The notes beneath the pieces were generated by a model, which saw only the letters and a list, made by a program, of their open reading frames with translations, made no database searches and was not told the DNA's origin. Of a stretch of 64,000 nt of DNA, positions 8,596-16,526 are shown in pieces (within the stretch, counting starts at the first letter, position 1; every line of letters begins with the position of its first letter). The stretch is from Pectobacterium carotovorum (GTDB lineage Bacteria; Pseudomonadota; Gammaproteobacteria; Enterobacterales; Enterobacteriaceae), in the NCBI RefSeq assembly GCF_900129615.1, contig NZ_FQWI01000002.1:186001-250000 (forward strand), written 5' to 3'. A program made the translations under genes and the position numbers.

Positions 8596-8676
8596 AAGAT
8601 GAAATCCACTCTTTCATTAATTATCATTTCAACAATATGTGCCAGAGTCATTCACTCTGGTACATAAGGAGCTTTT

Positions 8677-9498
8677 ATGCCCAAGTTAGCCTCGCGCTTT
8701 GGCGCGGTAAATATTATTCGCCGTGACCGTCCATTAACCCGTGACGAACTGGCACACACGGTTCCCAGTATATTTAGTGAAGACAAGCATGGCTCGCGTA
8801 GCGAACGGTATACCTATATTCCTACCATTACCCTGTTGGATAACTTACAGCGTGAAGGCTTTCAGCCATTTTTTGCCTGTCAAACCCGTGTACGTGATCC
8901 GGAGAAACGGGAGCACACTAAGCACATGCTGCGCTTGCGCCGGGAGGGGCAAATTACGGGCAAACAGGTGCCAGAGATTATTTTGCTGAATAGCCATGAC
9001 GGATCCAGCAGCTATCAAATGTTGCCCGGTCTTTTTAGACAGGTTTGCCACAATGGTTTAATTTGTGGTGAATCCTTGGGTGAAGTCTGTGTTCCCCATA
9101 AGGGTGATGTGGTTGGCCGTGTTATTGAGGGGGCTTATGAGATATTAGATACCTTTGAGCGTATTGATGAAAAACGTGATGCCATGCAGTCATTACTATT
9201 ACCACCACCGGCACAGACTGCCTTGGCTCAGGCAGCGTTAACCTACCGATTTGGTGAAGAGTATCAACCAGTGACAGAGGCTCAAATCCTGTCTCCTCGC
9301 CGCTGGCAGGACGAAAGCAACGATCTATGGACCACTTACCAGCGTATTCAGGAAAATTTAATAAAAGGTGGACTATCAGGCCGTACAGTTCAAGGTAAAC
9401 GAGCCAGAACCCGTGCTATCAAAGGGATTGATGGTGACGTAAAACTTAACCGCGCCCTGTGGATACTGGCCGAAAATATGCTGGAACTGGCATCCTAA
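8677..9498 (+). CDS. DUF932 domain protein (YafZ/YfjQ type)
   Basis: 273 residues. The order of blocks ([85 protein letters not shown]) matches DUF932 proteins of CP4-type islands and plasmids. The molecular role is unknown. It lies in the normal island order DUF932 - radC-like - cbeA - cbtA - DUF4942. Start ATG 8677 follows aaggagc. Confidence 0.85.
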   Translation: MPKLASRFGAVNIIRRDRPLTRDELAHTVPSIFSEDKHGSRSERYTYIPTITLLDNLQREGFQPFFACQTRVRDPEKREHTKHMLRLRREGQITGKQVPEIILLNSHDGSSSYQMLPGLFRQVCHNGLICGESLGEVCVPHKGDVVGRVIEGAYEILDTFERIDEKRDAMQSLLLPPPAQTALAQAALTYRFGEEYQPVTEAQILSPRRWQDESNDLWTTYQRIQENLIKGGLSGRTVQGKRARTRAIKGIDGDVKLNRALWILAENMLELAS

Positions 9499-9550
9499 TT
9501 TCCCTCATTTTGTTTCATTGTCCCTTATTATCTCACTTCAAGGACTTACC

Positions 9551-10024
9551 ATGTCATGTAATTCATTGGAAGGCAGCATTGCGTCCAAAGAGCAGCGCAT
9601 TATCCAAATGGCGCTGTGCCTGCTGGAAAAGCGAGTGCGTAAAAATACACGCCAGTTCAAAACCTCGGAGGACACCAAAAGCTGGTTACTGCTGGAACTC
9701 AGTAGCCTGGAACGCGAAGTCTTTATGGTGCTGTACCTGGATAATCAGCATCGCCTGATAGAAAAGGAAATTATCGCGCTGGGTGGCATCAACAGCACCG
9801 AAGTGCATCCGCGTGAAATCCTCAAAGCCTCACTGCGTCATAACGCCGCTGCCGTGATATTGGCACACAATCACCCCTCCGGCTGGGCCGAGCCCAGTCA
9901 GGCCGATCGCCATATCACCGATACACTGAAAAATTCCCTCTTGCCGCTTGATATCAGAGTACTTGATCACCTGGTTATTGGCGGCGATGAGGTGGTGTCG
10001 TTTGCTGAACGTGGCTGGCTGTGA
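9551..10024 (+). CDS. RadC-family JAB1/MPN-type protein (YkfG/YfjY type)
   Basis: 157 residues. The zinc-metalloprotease-like JAMM signature is intact: [15 protein letters not shown] near residue 113, with a distal [20 protein letters not shown]. Island RadC-like proteins lack the N-terminal HhH domain of chromosomal RadC, as here. Their function is unproven despite the historical DNA-repair name. I use the ATG at 9551 behind caaggac; the frame opens 11 codons earlier. Confidence 0.88.
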   Translation: MSCNSLEGSIASKEQRIIQMALCLLEKRVRKNTRQFKTSEDTKSWLLLELSSLEREVFMVLYLDNQHRLIEKEIIALGGINSTEVHPREILKASLRHNAAAVILAHNHPSGWAEPSQADRHITDTLKNSLLPLDIRVLDHLVIGGDEVVSFAERGWL

Positions 10025-10063
10025 TGATCTCACTTACTACTGCTCTCTTATAAGGAAAGCACT

Positions 10064-10399
10064 ATGTCATTATCGGATACCCCGGAATGGGGACTAAAAC
10101 GTGCCGTTACTCCACGATTCGGAGCCAGGCTGGTTCAGGAAGGTCACTCTCTTCATTATCTGGCAGACCGTGCCAGCGTTATCGGTACGTTCAGCGAAAC
10201 GGAAGCCCGTAATCTGGAACAGATCTTTCCTGAGTTGATTAAGCAGTTGGAACAAAAACTGAGAGCGGGTGAGCTAAATCCTCGCCAGCAAGGTTGCATC
10301 ACACTACATTGCAACGACTGGACCTGTGAAGCCGATATGCTGGGTAGTTTTGGTTATGTGTATATTGTTATTTATCCAACTTCTGCTGCAACACACTAA
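10064..10399 (+). CDS. cbeA: Type IV antitoxin CbeA (YeeU/YafW/YfjZ family)
   Basis: 111 residues, normal family length. WGLKRAVTPRFGARLVQEG, LHYLADRA, GELNPRQQGCITLHC and TCEADMLGSFGYVYIVIYPT are direct counterparts of E. coli CbeA. This antitoxin stabilises MreB and FtsZ bundles and so counters CbtA without binding it. Start ATG 10064 follows ataaggaaagc. Its partner toxin gene, 70 bases downstream, carries a stop codon. Confidence 0.93.
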   Translation: MSLSDTPEWGLKRAVTPRFGARLVQEGHSLHYLADRASVIGTFSETEARNLEQIFPELIKQLEQKLRAGELNPRQQGCITLHCNDWTCEADMLGSFGYVYIVIYPTSAATH

Positions 10400-10468
10400 T
10401 CCGCTGTTTCTCTACTCACCTTGCGCATTTTCCTGATTTTATCGACCTAACCTGAAGCGAGTATTCTC

Positions 10469-10789
10469 ATGCAAACATCACCTGCAATCCCGTCACGGGA
10501 GGATCAGTCTTGCCCGTCACCTGTAGCCGTCTGGCAACGACTTCTGGTCTATCTATTGGAAAAGCACTACGGACTCACGCTGAATGACACACCGTTTTGT
10601 GAGGAAAACGTGATTCAGGAGCACATCGATGCTGGCGTCACGTTGATCAATGCTGTCAATTTTCTGGTGGAAAAATACTAACTGGTGCGTATCGATCGCA
10701 ACGGCTTTAACTGGCAGGAGCAATCGCCGTTTCTCACTACTGTCGATATCCTTCGCGCCAGACGTGCAACGGGTTTACTTAAGGCATAA
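10469..10789 (+). pseudogene. cbtA: CbtA (YeeV) cytoskeleton-targeting toxin, interrupted by an in-frame stop
   Basis: The frame reads through CbtA landmarks [20 protein letters not shown] and [11 protein letters not shown], then meets TAA at 10679-10681. It continues without a frame change as [14 protein letters not shown] and [17 protein letters not shown] to a natural stop at 10787-10789. In E. coli the residue at the stop position is alanine (EKYALVR). CbtA inhibits FtsZ and MreB polymerisation; a 70-residue product would lack the conserved RARRATGL tail. The antitoxin upstream is intact. A point nonsense mutation is the simplest reading. Confidence 0.85.
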
Positions 10790-10906
10790 AGATCCCGAGC
10801 TGTTTTCCAGTAACACCACACCAAACTTATTTATCTTTCTCCCCAATGCATAATGCGCCAGCCCTTACCGGTTGGCGCATTTGCTTTTATGTATGGACCA
10901 CAAACT

Positions 10907-11740
10907 ATGCAAATTGAACCCGAGGTGTTAACCGAACACACCGGACTTATCTGCTCGACCAATATCGAACGCATCGTCACTGGACGTGATACCGCGCTGC
11001 AACAGATAGAACAACTCCTCAAACAGTTACAGGCGATTTCAACACTCACGGCCACTATCGGTGGCGGCACCGCCGAAGACTGGGGGCTGAAGCAGGGGCA
11101 CCGCTACGATTGCTGGCTGACAGAAACGCCCAATAAGGCGATGCCAGCCATCACCCGCACGCTGGATCGCAATATCTGGCGTGACCTGATGCTGAAATCC
11201 GGCATGCTGTCGCTGATGGATGCCGAAGCGCGTAGCCAGTGGCATAAAAATCTGGATGAGGATGAGCTACCGGCGATCAGCGAAGCCAATATTCTCAGCA
11301 CGTTTGAGCAACTTCACCAGAGTAAACAAGAGGTATTCGAGCGTGGGGTCATCAACGTATTCAAAGGACTATCGTGGGATTACAAAACCAATCACCCTTG
11401 CTACTTTGGTAAGAAAATAATCATTAATAATCTGGTGACATATAACCGCTGGGGCTTTGGCCTGAACTGGGGCTGGCGACGCGATCAACTGGCCGATCTG
11501 GAACGTATGCTGTATCTGTTGGATGGCAAACCGATCCCCGATAATCGGGGCGATGTCACTATCCGGCTGATGGACCATATCCGCGATAATCCGCACCAGC
11601 AGGAATACGAAGATAAGTTCTTTAGTGTGCGTTACTTTCAGAAAGGTACCGGTCATCTCATCTTTAAACGCCCCGACTTGATCGAGCAGATGAACGACAT
11701 TATTGCCAAACATTATCCAGGGATGTTGGCGGCGAGGTGA
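10907..11740 (+). CDS. DUF4942 domain protein
   Basis: 277 residues from the ATG at 10907; the frame is open 18 codons further, but those codons overlap an imperfect inverted repeat (gcgcca...tggcgc) after the toxin gene. DUF4942 proteins follow CbtA in many enterobacterial islands. The C-terminal block FFSVRYFQKGTGHLIFKRPDLIEQMN recalls the end of DUF4942 and of some phage methylase-associated domains. LDRNIWRDLMLKSGMLSLMD and FKGLSWDYKTNHPCYFGKKI are also typical. Biochemical role unknown. Confidence 0.85.
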   Translation: MQIEPEVLTEHTGLICSTNIERIVTGRDTALQQIEQLLKQLQAISTLTATIGGGTAEDWGLKQGHRYDCWLTETPNKAMPAITRTLDRNIWRDLMLKSGMLSLMDAEARSQWHKNLDEDELPAISEANILSTFEQLHQSKQEVFERGVINVFKGLSWDYKTNHPCYFGKKIIINNLVTYNRWGFGLNWGWRRDQLADLERMLYLLDGKPIPDNRGDVTIRLMDHIRDNPHQQEYEDKFFSVRYFQKGTGHLIFKRPDLIEQMNDIIAKHYPGMLAAR

Positions 11741-11849
11741 TCAAATGACGTAGCAAGGATGCTGATGTTGTGCTTACTTGATGAATGATGTATCAAACAC
11801 AGGTTATCTTAATAAAAGGTAATTGGCCTTTCTTGTCGAGGTGATACTG

Positions 11850-12101
11850 ATGGGAACACCGTCTAAAAAGACGCTCAGTGCTCAGATACCCGCCGGGCTT
11901 GCTGCTGCGGTTGAAAGCCTGGCTATTGAACTGGATAGATCCAAAAGCTGGGTGATTAAAGAAGCACTGACCGAGATGATCGAAAAGAGAGAACGACGGC
12001 ATCAGATGGTTCAAAAAGGACTTGCTGATGTTGATGCTGGGAAGGTGGTAAACCATGCAGATGTGCTCGACTTTGCTAACGAGCTGAAAATGCATGATTG
12101 A
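11850..12101 (+). CDS. Ribbon-helix-helix antitoxin-like protein
   Basis: 83 residues. An RHH fold: KKTLSAQIPAGLAAAVESLA then ELDRSKSWVIKEALTEMIEK, followed by the tail QKGLADVDAGKVVNHADVLDF. This tail is characteristic of CopG/ParD-like antitoxins paired with RelE/ParE toxins (it binds the toxin). Start ATG 11850 behind gaggtg. No RelE/ParE toxin follows; the next gene encodes an AbiEi-like protein. A truncated copy of the same tail lies at 14227-14388, so the two are paralogues. Confidence 0.8.
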   Translation: MGTPSKKTLSAQIPAGLAAAVESLAIELDRSKSWVIKEALTEMIEKRERRHQMVQKGLADVDAGKVVNHADVLDFANELKMHD

Positions 12102-12154
12102 TAAAAACGCATAGGGTGAGTGTATCAATTTTCTTGCCAATAACGGAGGAGAAC

Positions 12155-12550
12155 ATGACGACAAGAGATCGTATCCAGTCCAGACTGAAGCGTTCCAAGC
12201 ATTATGTCTTCACTCGCAACGACTTCAAAGATATTGGCAGCTATGCTCAAGTTGGAAAAGTATTGCGTAGTCTGGTCAGTGAAGGCTTATTGTTGAAAGT
12301 GGGCTATGGGGTGTACACCAAAGCTCGTCAAAATAACATTACCGGCAACATTATGCCCGCCGCGCCAGGGGGATCTTCAGCAGTGATTATTGAAACGCTA
12401 GAGCGTTTCAATGTCCCTTATCGTTTCGTTGGTGCAACGGCAGCGTATAACAGTGGAAAATCTACGCAGATCCCAACCTCTCCGGAAATAGAAACTCCGC
12501 CGAGTTTTAAAAGAGTGCTTAGCGTGGGGAACAGTAAATTGAATGCATGA
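12155..12550 (+). CDS. DUF6088 / AbiEi-antitoxin-like protein
   Basis: 131 residues from the ATG at 12155, which has a strong ggaggag. The N-terminal winged helix (IQSRLKRSKHYVFTRNDFKD, YAQVGKVLRSLVSEGLLLKV, GYGVYTKAR) is the AbiEi-type wHTH found in DUF6088 proteins; the middle (IETLERFNVPYRFVGATAAYN) and the IPTSPEIETPPSFKRVLSVG end fit too. The family belongs to type IV-like systems in which a nucleotidyltransferase is the toxin; none is present downstream. DNA-binding regulator role inferred. Confidence 0.65.
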   Translation: MTTRDRIQSRLKRSKHYVFTRNDFKDIGSYAQVGKVLRSLVSEGLLLKVGYGVYTKARQNNITGNIMPAAPGGSSAVIIETLERFNVPYRFVGATAAYNSGKSTQIPTSPEIETPPSFKRVLSVGNSKLNA

Positions 12551-12713
12551 TATCTGCTGCAATGATATCGTCAGATGCCAATCTTCCCCTTCTAAAATAT
12601 CTGCGCGGCTTCGAGTCCCAAATTTAACAATTTCAAGCGTTGGTATCTGCGTTGGTATAATGTCTTTAGTCTTTATTTAAATTAATATTAAATCATGAGG
12701 TTATATGCAATGT

Positions 12714-12733
12714 GCGAGTCCGGCCTTGCACCA
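12714..12733 (+). other. Candidate attachment site: tRNA-Leu 3'-end-like sequence
   Basis: The 20 bases gcgagtccggccttgcacca resemble the T-arm, acceptor stem and CCA of tRNA-Leu (leuX type: gagtccggccttcggcacca), with two bases missing. The upstream bases do not fold into a tRNA, so only the 3' end is here, as expected of an att duplicate. An integrase gene starts 218 bases downstream, pointing away. The surrounding gene-free stretch 12551-12951 otherwise holds only the terminator-like hairpin below and the integrase promoter. Confidence 0.5.
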
Positions 12734-12747
12734 TCGTATGAAAATCA

Positions 12748-12771
12748 AGTCACCTCAGGGTGGCTTTTTTT
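12748..12771 (+). terminator. Terminator-like hairpin downstream of the att-like sequence
   Basis: Stem agtcacc (12748-12754) / ggtggct (12759-12765) with one wobble pair, followed by seven T. A close relative with flanking similarity lies at 17675-17698. Confidence 0.7.
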
Positions 12772-12951
12772 ATGTCCGCAATCGTCCAGTAACGTCCATA
12801 TCACATTGTAAAATAACAATTTTAATTTACTTCTCATCTCTGCGGTTTTGTCTTTTTTATCCACAGTGGTCTTTTTTCGTCCATTGACATCCAGATGATT
12901 TGGGGGTCAAGATGAGGGTCAATTCACTTCGATTATGAGTTGACCCCAATT

Positions 12952-14196
12952 ATGGCGCTGACCGACGTTGTTGCCCGTACTGCTAGGCCTCGCGAGAAAG
13001 CCTATAAACTCGCGGACGCGCACGGCCTGTATCTTTTAGTGAGTCCTAACGGCTCTAAGCGCTGGTATCTCAAATACCGCTTTTAAGGTAAGGAAAGCCG
13101 GATTGCATTCGGTGCCTATCCGCTGATCTCGCTGGCGAAGGCCAGAGAGAAGCGTGATGAGATACGATTGCTGCTGTTGGAGGGCATTCACCCTACGGAA
13201 AAGCGTGAAGAAGAAAAAGAGCAGGCGCAAGAAGCGTTGAATACTTTTGCGAAGGTCGCGCAGGACTGGCACCGAAACATTAGCCAAAACAGATGGTCAG
13301 AAACGCACGCCGGACGGGTATGGCGCGATATGGAACGAAATCTCCTGCCTGCTATTGGGCATCGCCATATTGCCGACCTGAAAACTAAAGACCTGCTTGA
13401 ACCGCTTAAAGCCGTGGAACAAAACGGTCATCTTGATTTGGCGTCATGGCTGCGCCAGCGTGTCACCGATATCATGCGCTACGCGGTGCAGAACGATCTG
13501 ATAGAACGCAACCCCGCGCAAGACCTCTCCGGGGCGATAGCCGCGCCCAAGGCCACCCATCGGCCAGCCCTGAAGCTGAATAAACTGCCGGATTTTCTGG
13601 CACGGATAGAACGCCACAAAGGGCGGGAGTTAACCAAACTAGCCTTAAAACTCACGCTGTGCGTTTTTATTCGTTCCAGCGAGCTACGTTTTGCCCGCTG
13701 GCCGGAAATCGATTTTAAACGCGCCATGTGGACGATACCGGCTGAACGTGAAGCCATTCCTGGCGTGAAGCATTCGCAGCGCGGCGCAAAGATGCGCGCT
13801 GAACATCTGGTGCCGTTATCCCGACAGGCTTTAGCACTACTGGAAGAGATTAAGGCTATCAGCGGCGCTCATGAACTAATCTTCCCCGGCGATCGTCGGC
13901 CAACCAAACCGATGAGTGAAAACACCGTCAACAACGCATTACGAACAATGGGCTATGATACCACCACAGAGGTTTGCGGACACGGCTTTCGCACCATGGC
14001 CTGTAGTGCACTGGTGGAATCCGGCCAGTGGTCACGGGATGCGGTAGATCGGCAAATGAGCCATCAGGAACGTAATGGAGTTCGTGCTGCTTATATCCAC
14101 AAGGCGGAACATTTGGATGAGCGCAGGCTAATGCTGCAATGATGGGCGGATTATCTGGATGCGACTCGGGAAGAGTATGTGGTGCCGTATGAATTT
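12952..14196 (+). pseudogene. P4-type tyrosine integrase with two nonsense codons
   Basis: Starting at ATG 12952 the frame encodes a P4-like integrase: DUF4102-type N-terminus (YKLADAHGLYLLVSPNGSKRW, GAYPLISLAKAREKRDEIR), a core-binding domain, then the catalytic domain with LTLCVFIRSSELRFARWPEI (Arg), ERNGVRAAYIH (Tyr) and HGFRTMACS (His-Arg). A TAA at 13084-13086 interrupts it after residue 44 (KYRF-stop-GKESR) and a TGA at 14140-14142 replaces the Trp of the usual LQWWADYL end; the frame continues as WADYLDATREEYVVPYEF. Catalytic residues remain, but both stops make it non-functional without readthrough. A second partial product could start near 13168. Confidence 0.85.
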
Positions 14197-14226
14197 AAAA
14201 ATATTTTATTCATTAGGGCGTTAGCG

Positions 14227-14388
14227 ATGAAAAAAACGAAAAAATCAACGGTAGCGCTTACTTCTCTGATTGAAGAGGCAGAACAGCGTCATCAGAGAGT
14301 CTTACAGGGACTTGCTGATGTTGATGCTGGGCGTGTTGTGAATCACTCTGATATGCAGGCATTCATCACCAGACTGAAGCAAGCATAA
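14227..14388 (+). pseudogene. Truncated RHH antitoxin (C-terminal tail only)
   Basis: 53 residues from ATG 14227, in the same frame as the integrase with no stop between them. EQRHQRVLQGLADVDAGRVVNH copies the toxin-binding tail of the antitoxin at 11850-12101, but the N-terminal ribbon-helix-helix region is lost. No toxin follows. It may be an erosion remnant, or a stand-alone toxin-binding tail. Confidence 0.6.
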
Positions 14389-14440
14389 TCAATAGAAATA
14401 CAGAGGCGTATCCTGTATCAAAAGCCTATGTATTAAGCGC

Positions 14441-14474
14441 AGCGCCAGCCCCTTTTTTGGGAGGGGCTGGCGCT
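14441..14474 (+). terminator. Strong hairpin terminator
   Basis: Perfect 12-bp stem agcgccagcccc (14441-14452) / ggggctggcgct (14463-14474) with a 10-base loop, followed by catttttctt. It lies downstream of the antitoxin remnant. Confidence 0.85.
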
Positions 14475-14634
14475 CATTTTTCTTATGTGAGTGGTTTTCC
14501 TGCTGCTCATCATACCTAGGTATCATTTCCACCAGATCGTTTTCCACCGTATAGAAGTAGCAAGCCGGAACCTGTAGCACCGATGCTAACTGGCAAGACA
14601 GTAAAAAATCCGGCTTATAAATACAGCGCTAATC

Positions 14635-14919
14635 TTAACCCAGTGACAGCTTAATCTGCATCCCGCAAGCAGCGGCATACCGTTGTAAGGTTGAGATACT
14701 CGCACTGGAAACATTTCTCTCCAGGCGGCTCACCGCAGGTTGGCTTACACCCATGCGAGCAGCGATCTCTGTACTTGTCAGACCTGACTTGGACTTCATT
14801 TCGAGCAGAACAGCGCGAAGCGCTTCTTCTTGAGTTTCGTCCTCATACGCTTTTTTAACTTCAGGATTAGAAAGCGCTTTCGCTTTAACTTCAGAGAAGT
14901 TGATACCTTTAACTGCCAT
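14635..14919 (-). CDS. XRE-family antitoxin (HigA type)
   Basis: 94 residues. The C-terminal HTH_3 domain (KSGLTSTEIAARMGVSQPAVSRLERN, STLQRYAAACGMQIKLSL) is clear; the N-terminal arm (FSEVKAKALSNPEVKKAYEDE) is typical of antitoxins paired with Gp49-like toxins. It overlaps the toxin gene by 11 bases, the toxin being first, as in higBA. It should bind the tandem repeat at 15255-15287 and repress the pair. Confidence 0.88.
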   Translation of the reverse strand: MAVKGINFSEVKAKALSNPEVKKAYEDETQEEALRAVLLEMKSKSGLTSTEIAARMGVSQPAVSRLERNVSSASISTLQRYAAACGMQIKLSLG

Positions 14920-15229
14920 CTTTCAATTCCTCCCATCTTGACTTTGCCAGCGCTATTTCAGCTTTCGGGGTCTTAGGGGTTTTCTTTACGAATGTCCTTA
15001 AAATATAGATCTTACGTCCTTTTGCGTAAGCAAAAAACGTTCTGCTGATGTCTTTTCTACCAACCCGTAGCTCAAACAACCCACCTTCGATGATGTCCGT
15101 GTCTGGATATCTTAGCTCGGGCCCTTTAGCTTCAAGTTTTTCAAGCCCTTTAAGCGCTTTTACCTGCATAACAGGTTCGAGGTCATAAATTTCGCTTGCA
15201 GCTTCGGGGTGAAAAATCAATTCATACAT
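14909..15229 (-). CDS. RelE-superfamily toxin (HigB / Gp49-like)
   Basis: 106 residues with the Gp49-like layout: N-terminal FHPEAASEIYDLEP, then IIEGGLFELRVGRKDISRTF, a hydrophobic strand KIYILRTFVKKTPKTPKAEI and a terminal helix ALAKSRWEEL. These toxins are ribosome-dependent mRNA endonucleases. ATG at 15229. The gene is intact and paired with an intact antitoxin, which is notable in a decayed element and fits its use as a stabiliser. Confidence 0.88.
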   Translation of the reverse strand: MYELIFHPEAASEIYDLEPVMQVKALKGLEKLEAKGPELRYPDTDIIEGGLFELRVGRKDISRTFFAYAKGRKIYILRTFVKKTPKTPKAEIALAKSRWEELKDGS

Positions 15230-15254
15230 GTCAGTCCCCTTATTAACGGGGAGT

Positions 15255-15287
15255 ATAACTCATAAGTTATAATAACTCATAAGTTAT
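15255..15287. promoter_or_regulatory. Tandem operator of the HigBA-type pair
   Basis: The 16-base unit ataactcataagttat occurs twice (15255-15270 and 15272-15287). Each has 6-bp inverted ends (ataact/agttat), so each could bind an antitoxin dimer; centre-to-centre distance is 17 bases. It starts 26 bases upstream of the toxin start codon. Confidence 0.8.
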
Positions 15288-15343
15288 ATTTGACGTGTGT
15301 CGGCAGAGTAAGCGATTAGCAAACCATCCCCACGTTCCCCCAC

Positions 15344-15513
15344 TTACTCAGGGATCACGGCTTCCCCCACCTTATTCCGTTGCGAGAGCGGCGAAATCTG
15401 TTCCCCTTCAAAGGCGATCAAGCCATCCTTTTCCAGTTTGTCCAGCCAGCGGGTGAATTTCTTGTTCACATCAAAGCCCATTGCCCGCATATCATCCCGC
15501 ACTAATGAACGGG
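15344..15513 (-). pseudogene. C-terminal fragment of an unidentified protein
   Basis: An open frame on the minus strand ends at 15344 and reads MRAMGFDVNKKFTRWLDKLEK then GLIAFEGEQISPLSQRN, ending VIPE. It looks like a winged-helix end of a larger protein but I do not recognise it. It stops at the junction with the oppositely oriented integrase fragment, with no proper start. Confidence 0.4.
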
Positions 15514-15514
15514 G

Positions 15515-15811
15515 GGCAGGTCACTTGAAAGAGACAGAACGAAGGCATTCCATTCTTTTCGTCACGCAGTCTCGACCTTGCTCAAAGAGAAAGGCGTCAA
15601 CTCGGAACTACGTGCTCAACTAGCAGGGCATGTGAGCGGAAAAACGAAAACAGAAGTGCGGTATAGCAAAGATCTCAAACCGATTCATATGATTGAAGTC
15701 GTGGAGAAAATTGATTTTTTGTTGCCTGACATAGCGAAGTTCAACATTCCCGATGGACTAGATGCGGTCAAAGATGCTCGGCGAAGAAAAAGAGGCAAAC
15801 AAGCAGACTAA
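15515..15811 (+). pseudogene. C-terminal fragment of a tyrosine recombinase
   Basis: The frame reads TKAFHSFRHAVSTLLKEKGV, then LRAQLAGHVSGKTKTEVRYS. These are the His-x-x-Arg box, a third-box His and the catalytic Tyr of phage integrases. The N-terminal two thirds are missing. A TTG at 15578 could be a start but would drop the HxxR box. The fragment abuts the minus-strand fragment, so a deletion or rearrangement joined them. Confidence 0.75.
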
Positions 15812-15942
15812 TCCGGGGTTACTATTCAGTTGAGTGATGCTTGAATGTGCTGGGAGGCTCCCAAGCGCGTTTTTTCTTAAGAGTAGCGAATTTGTGCAAT
15901 ATGTGTGGAGGCGCTAAAACGCGTCTGGTGAAACCAGATGAC

Positions 15943-16299
15943 CTACGATTGCACCCGCAGCCCTTCCACGCTTTCTGATGGTAGGTTCATCACTGTTTTA
16001 ATGCTGGTTTCGATGCTGCGAATAATGTCTTCGCGTGGGCCGCTGCGCCAGTCATCGCTTGCATAAAAAGCATTGAGAACCGCAGCCATTTTTTCAGCGC
16101 TGTCAAAGGTGCGAATGAGGTAGTAGCAATCCGGGTCATGAAGCGAGTTACCAAACGAAACAACATCAATCCCGTGGCGTTGGTGTAGGGGAACACTGAT
16201 TTCCTGCATGATGGCGTGAAAAGCGGCACTGCTGCCTTTATGTAAGGTGTATTGCAGTATCTCGACAGTTCTCAAAGTGTTATCTCCGTAGGTAGCCAC
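15943..16299 (-). CDS. NIPSNAP family protein
   Basis: 118 residues of ferredoxin-like fold: VEILQYTLHKGSSAAFHAIM, SVPLHQRHGIDVVSFGNSLHDPDCYYLIRTFDS and DDWRSGPREDIIRSIETSIKTV are NIPSNAP patterns. These proteins are small dimeric alpha-beta barrels of unclear function. The gene is divergent from the AraC-type regulator at 16527, which may control it (inference). Confidence 0.85.
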   Translation of the reverse strand: MATYGDNTLRTVEILQYTLHKGSSAAFHAIMQEISVPLHQRHGIDVVSFGNSLHDPDCYYLIRTFDSAEKMAAVLNAFYASDDWRSGPREDIIRSIETSIKTVMNLPSESVEGLRVQS

Positions 16300-16526
16300 T
16301 GGGCGGTTCCTTGTTGATAGGGATTAAAATAAACGGGATTGATCCGTGGGGCCACAACTAACCAAACGACCATCTGTCAGCAAAGCTGCAATAAGCGACT
16401 CAAACGCGCTGAGAAGCGCTCTGGCACGTTTTTTATTCGTTAATATTTCCTTTAAACGTTCTTTGGGCAAGATCGGTCAGGCAAACTGAACCGCCTTCGA
16501 GCATATTAAGCAGCACGGAGGAAGTC

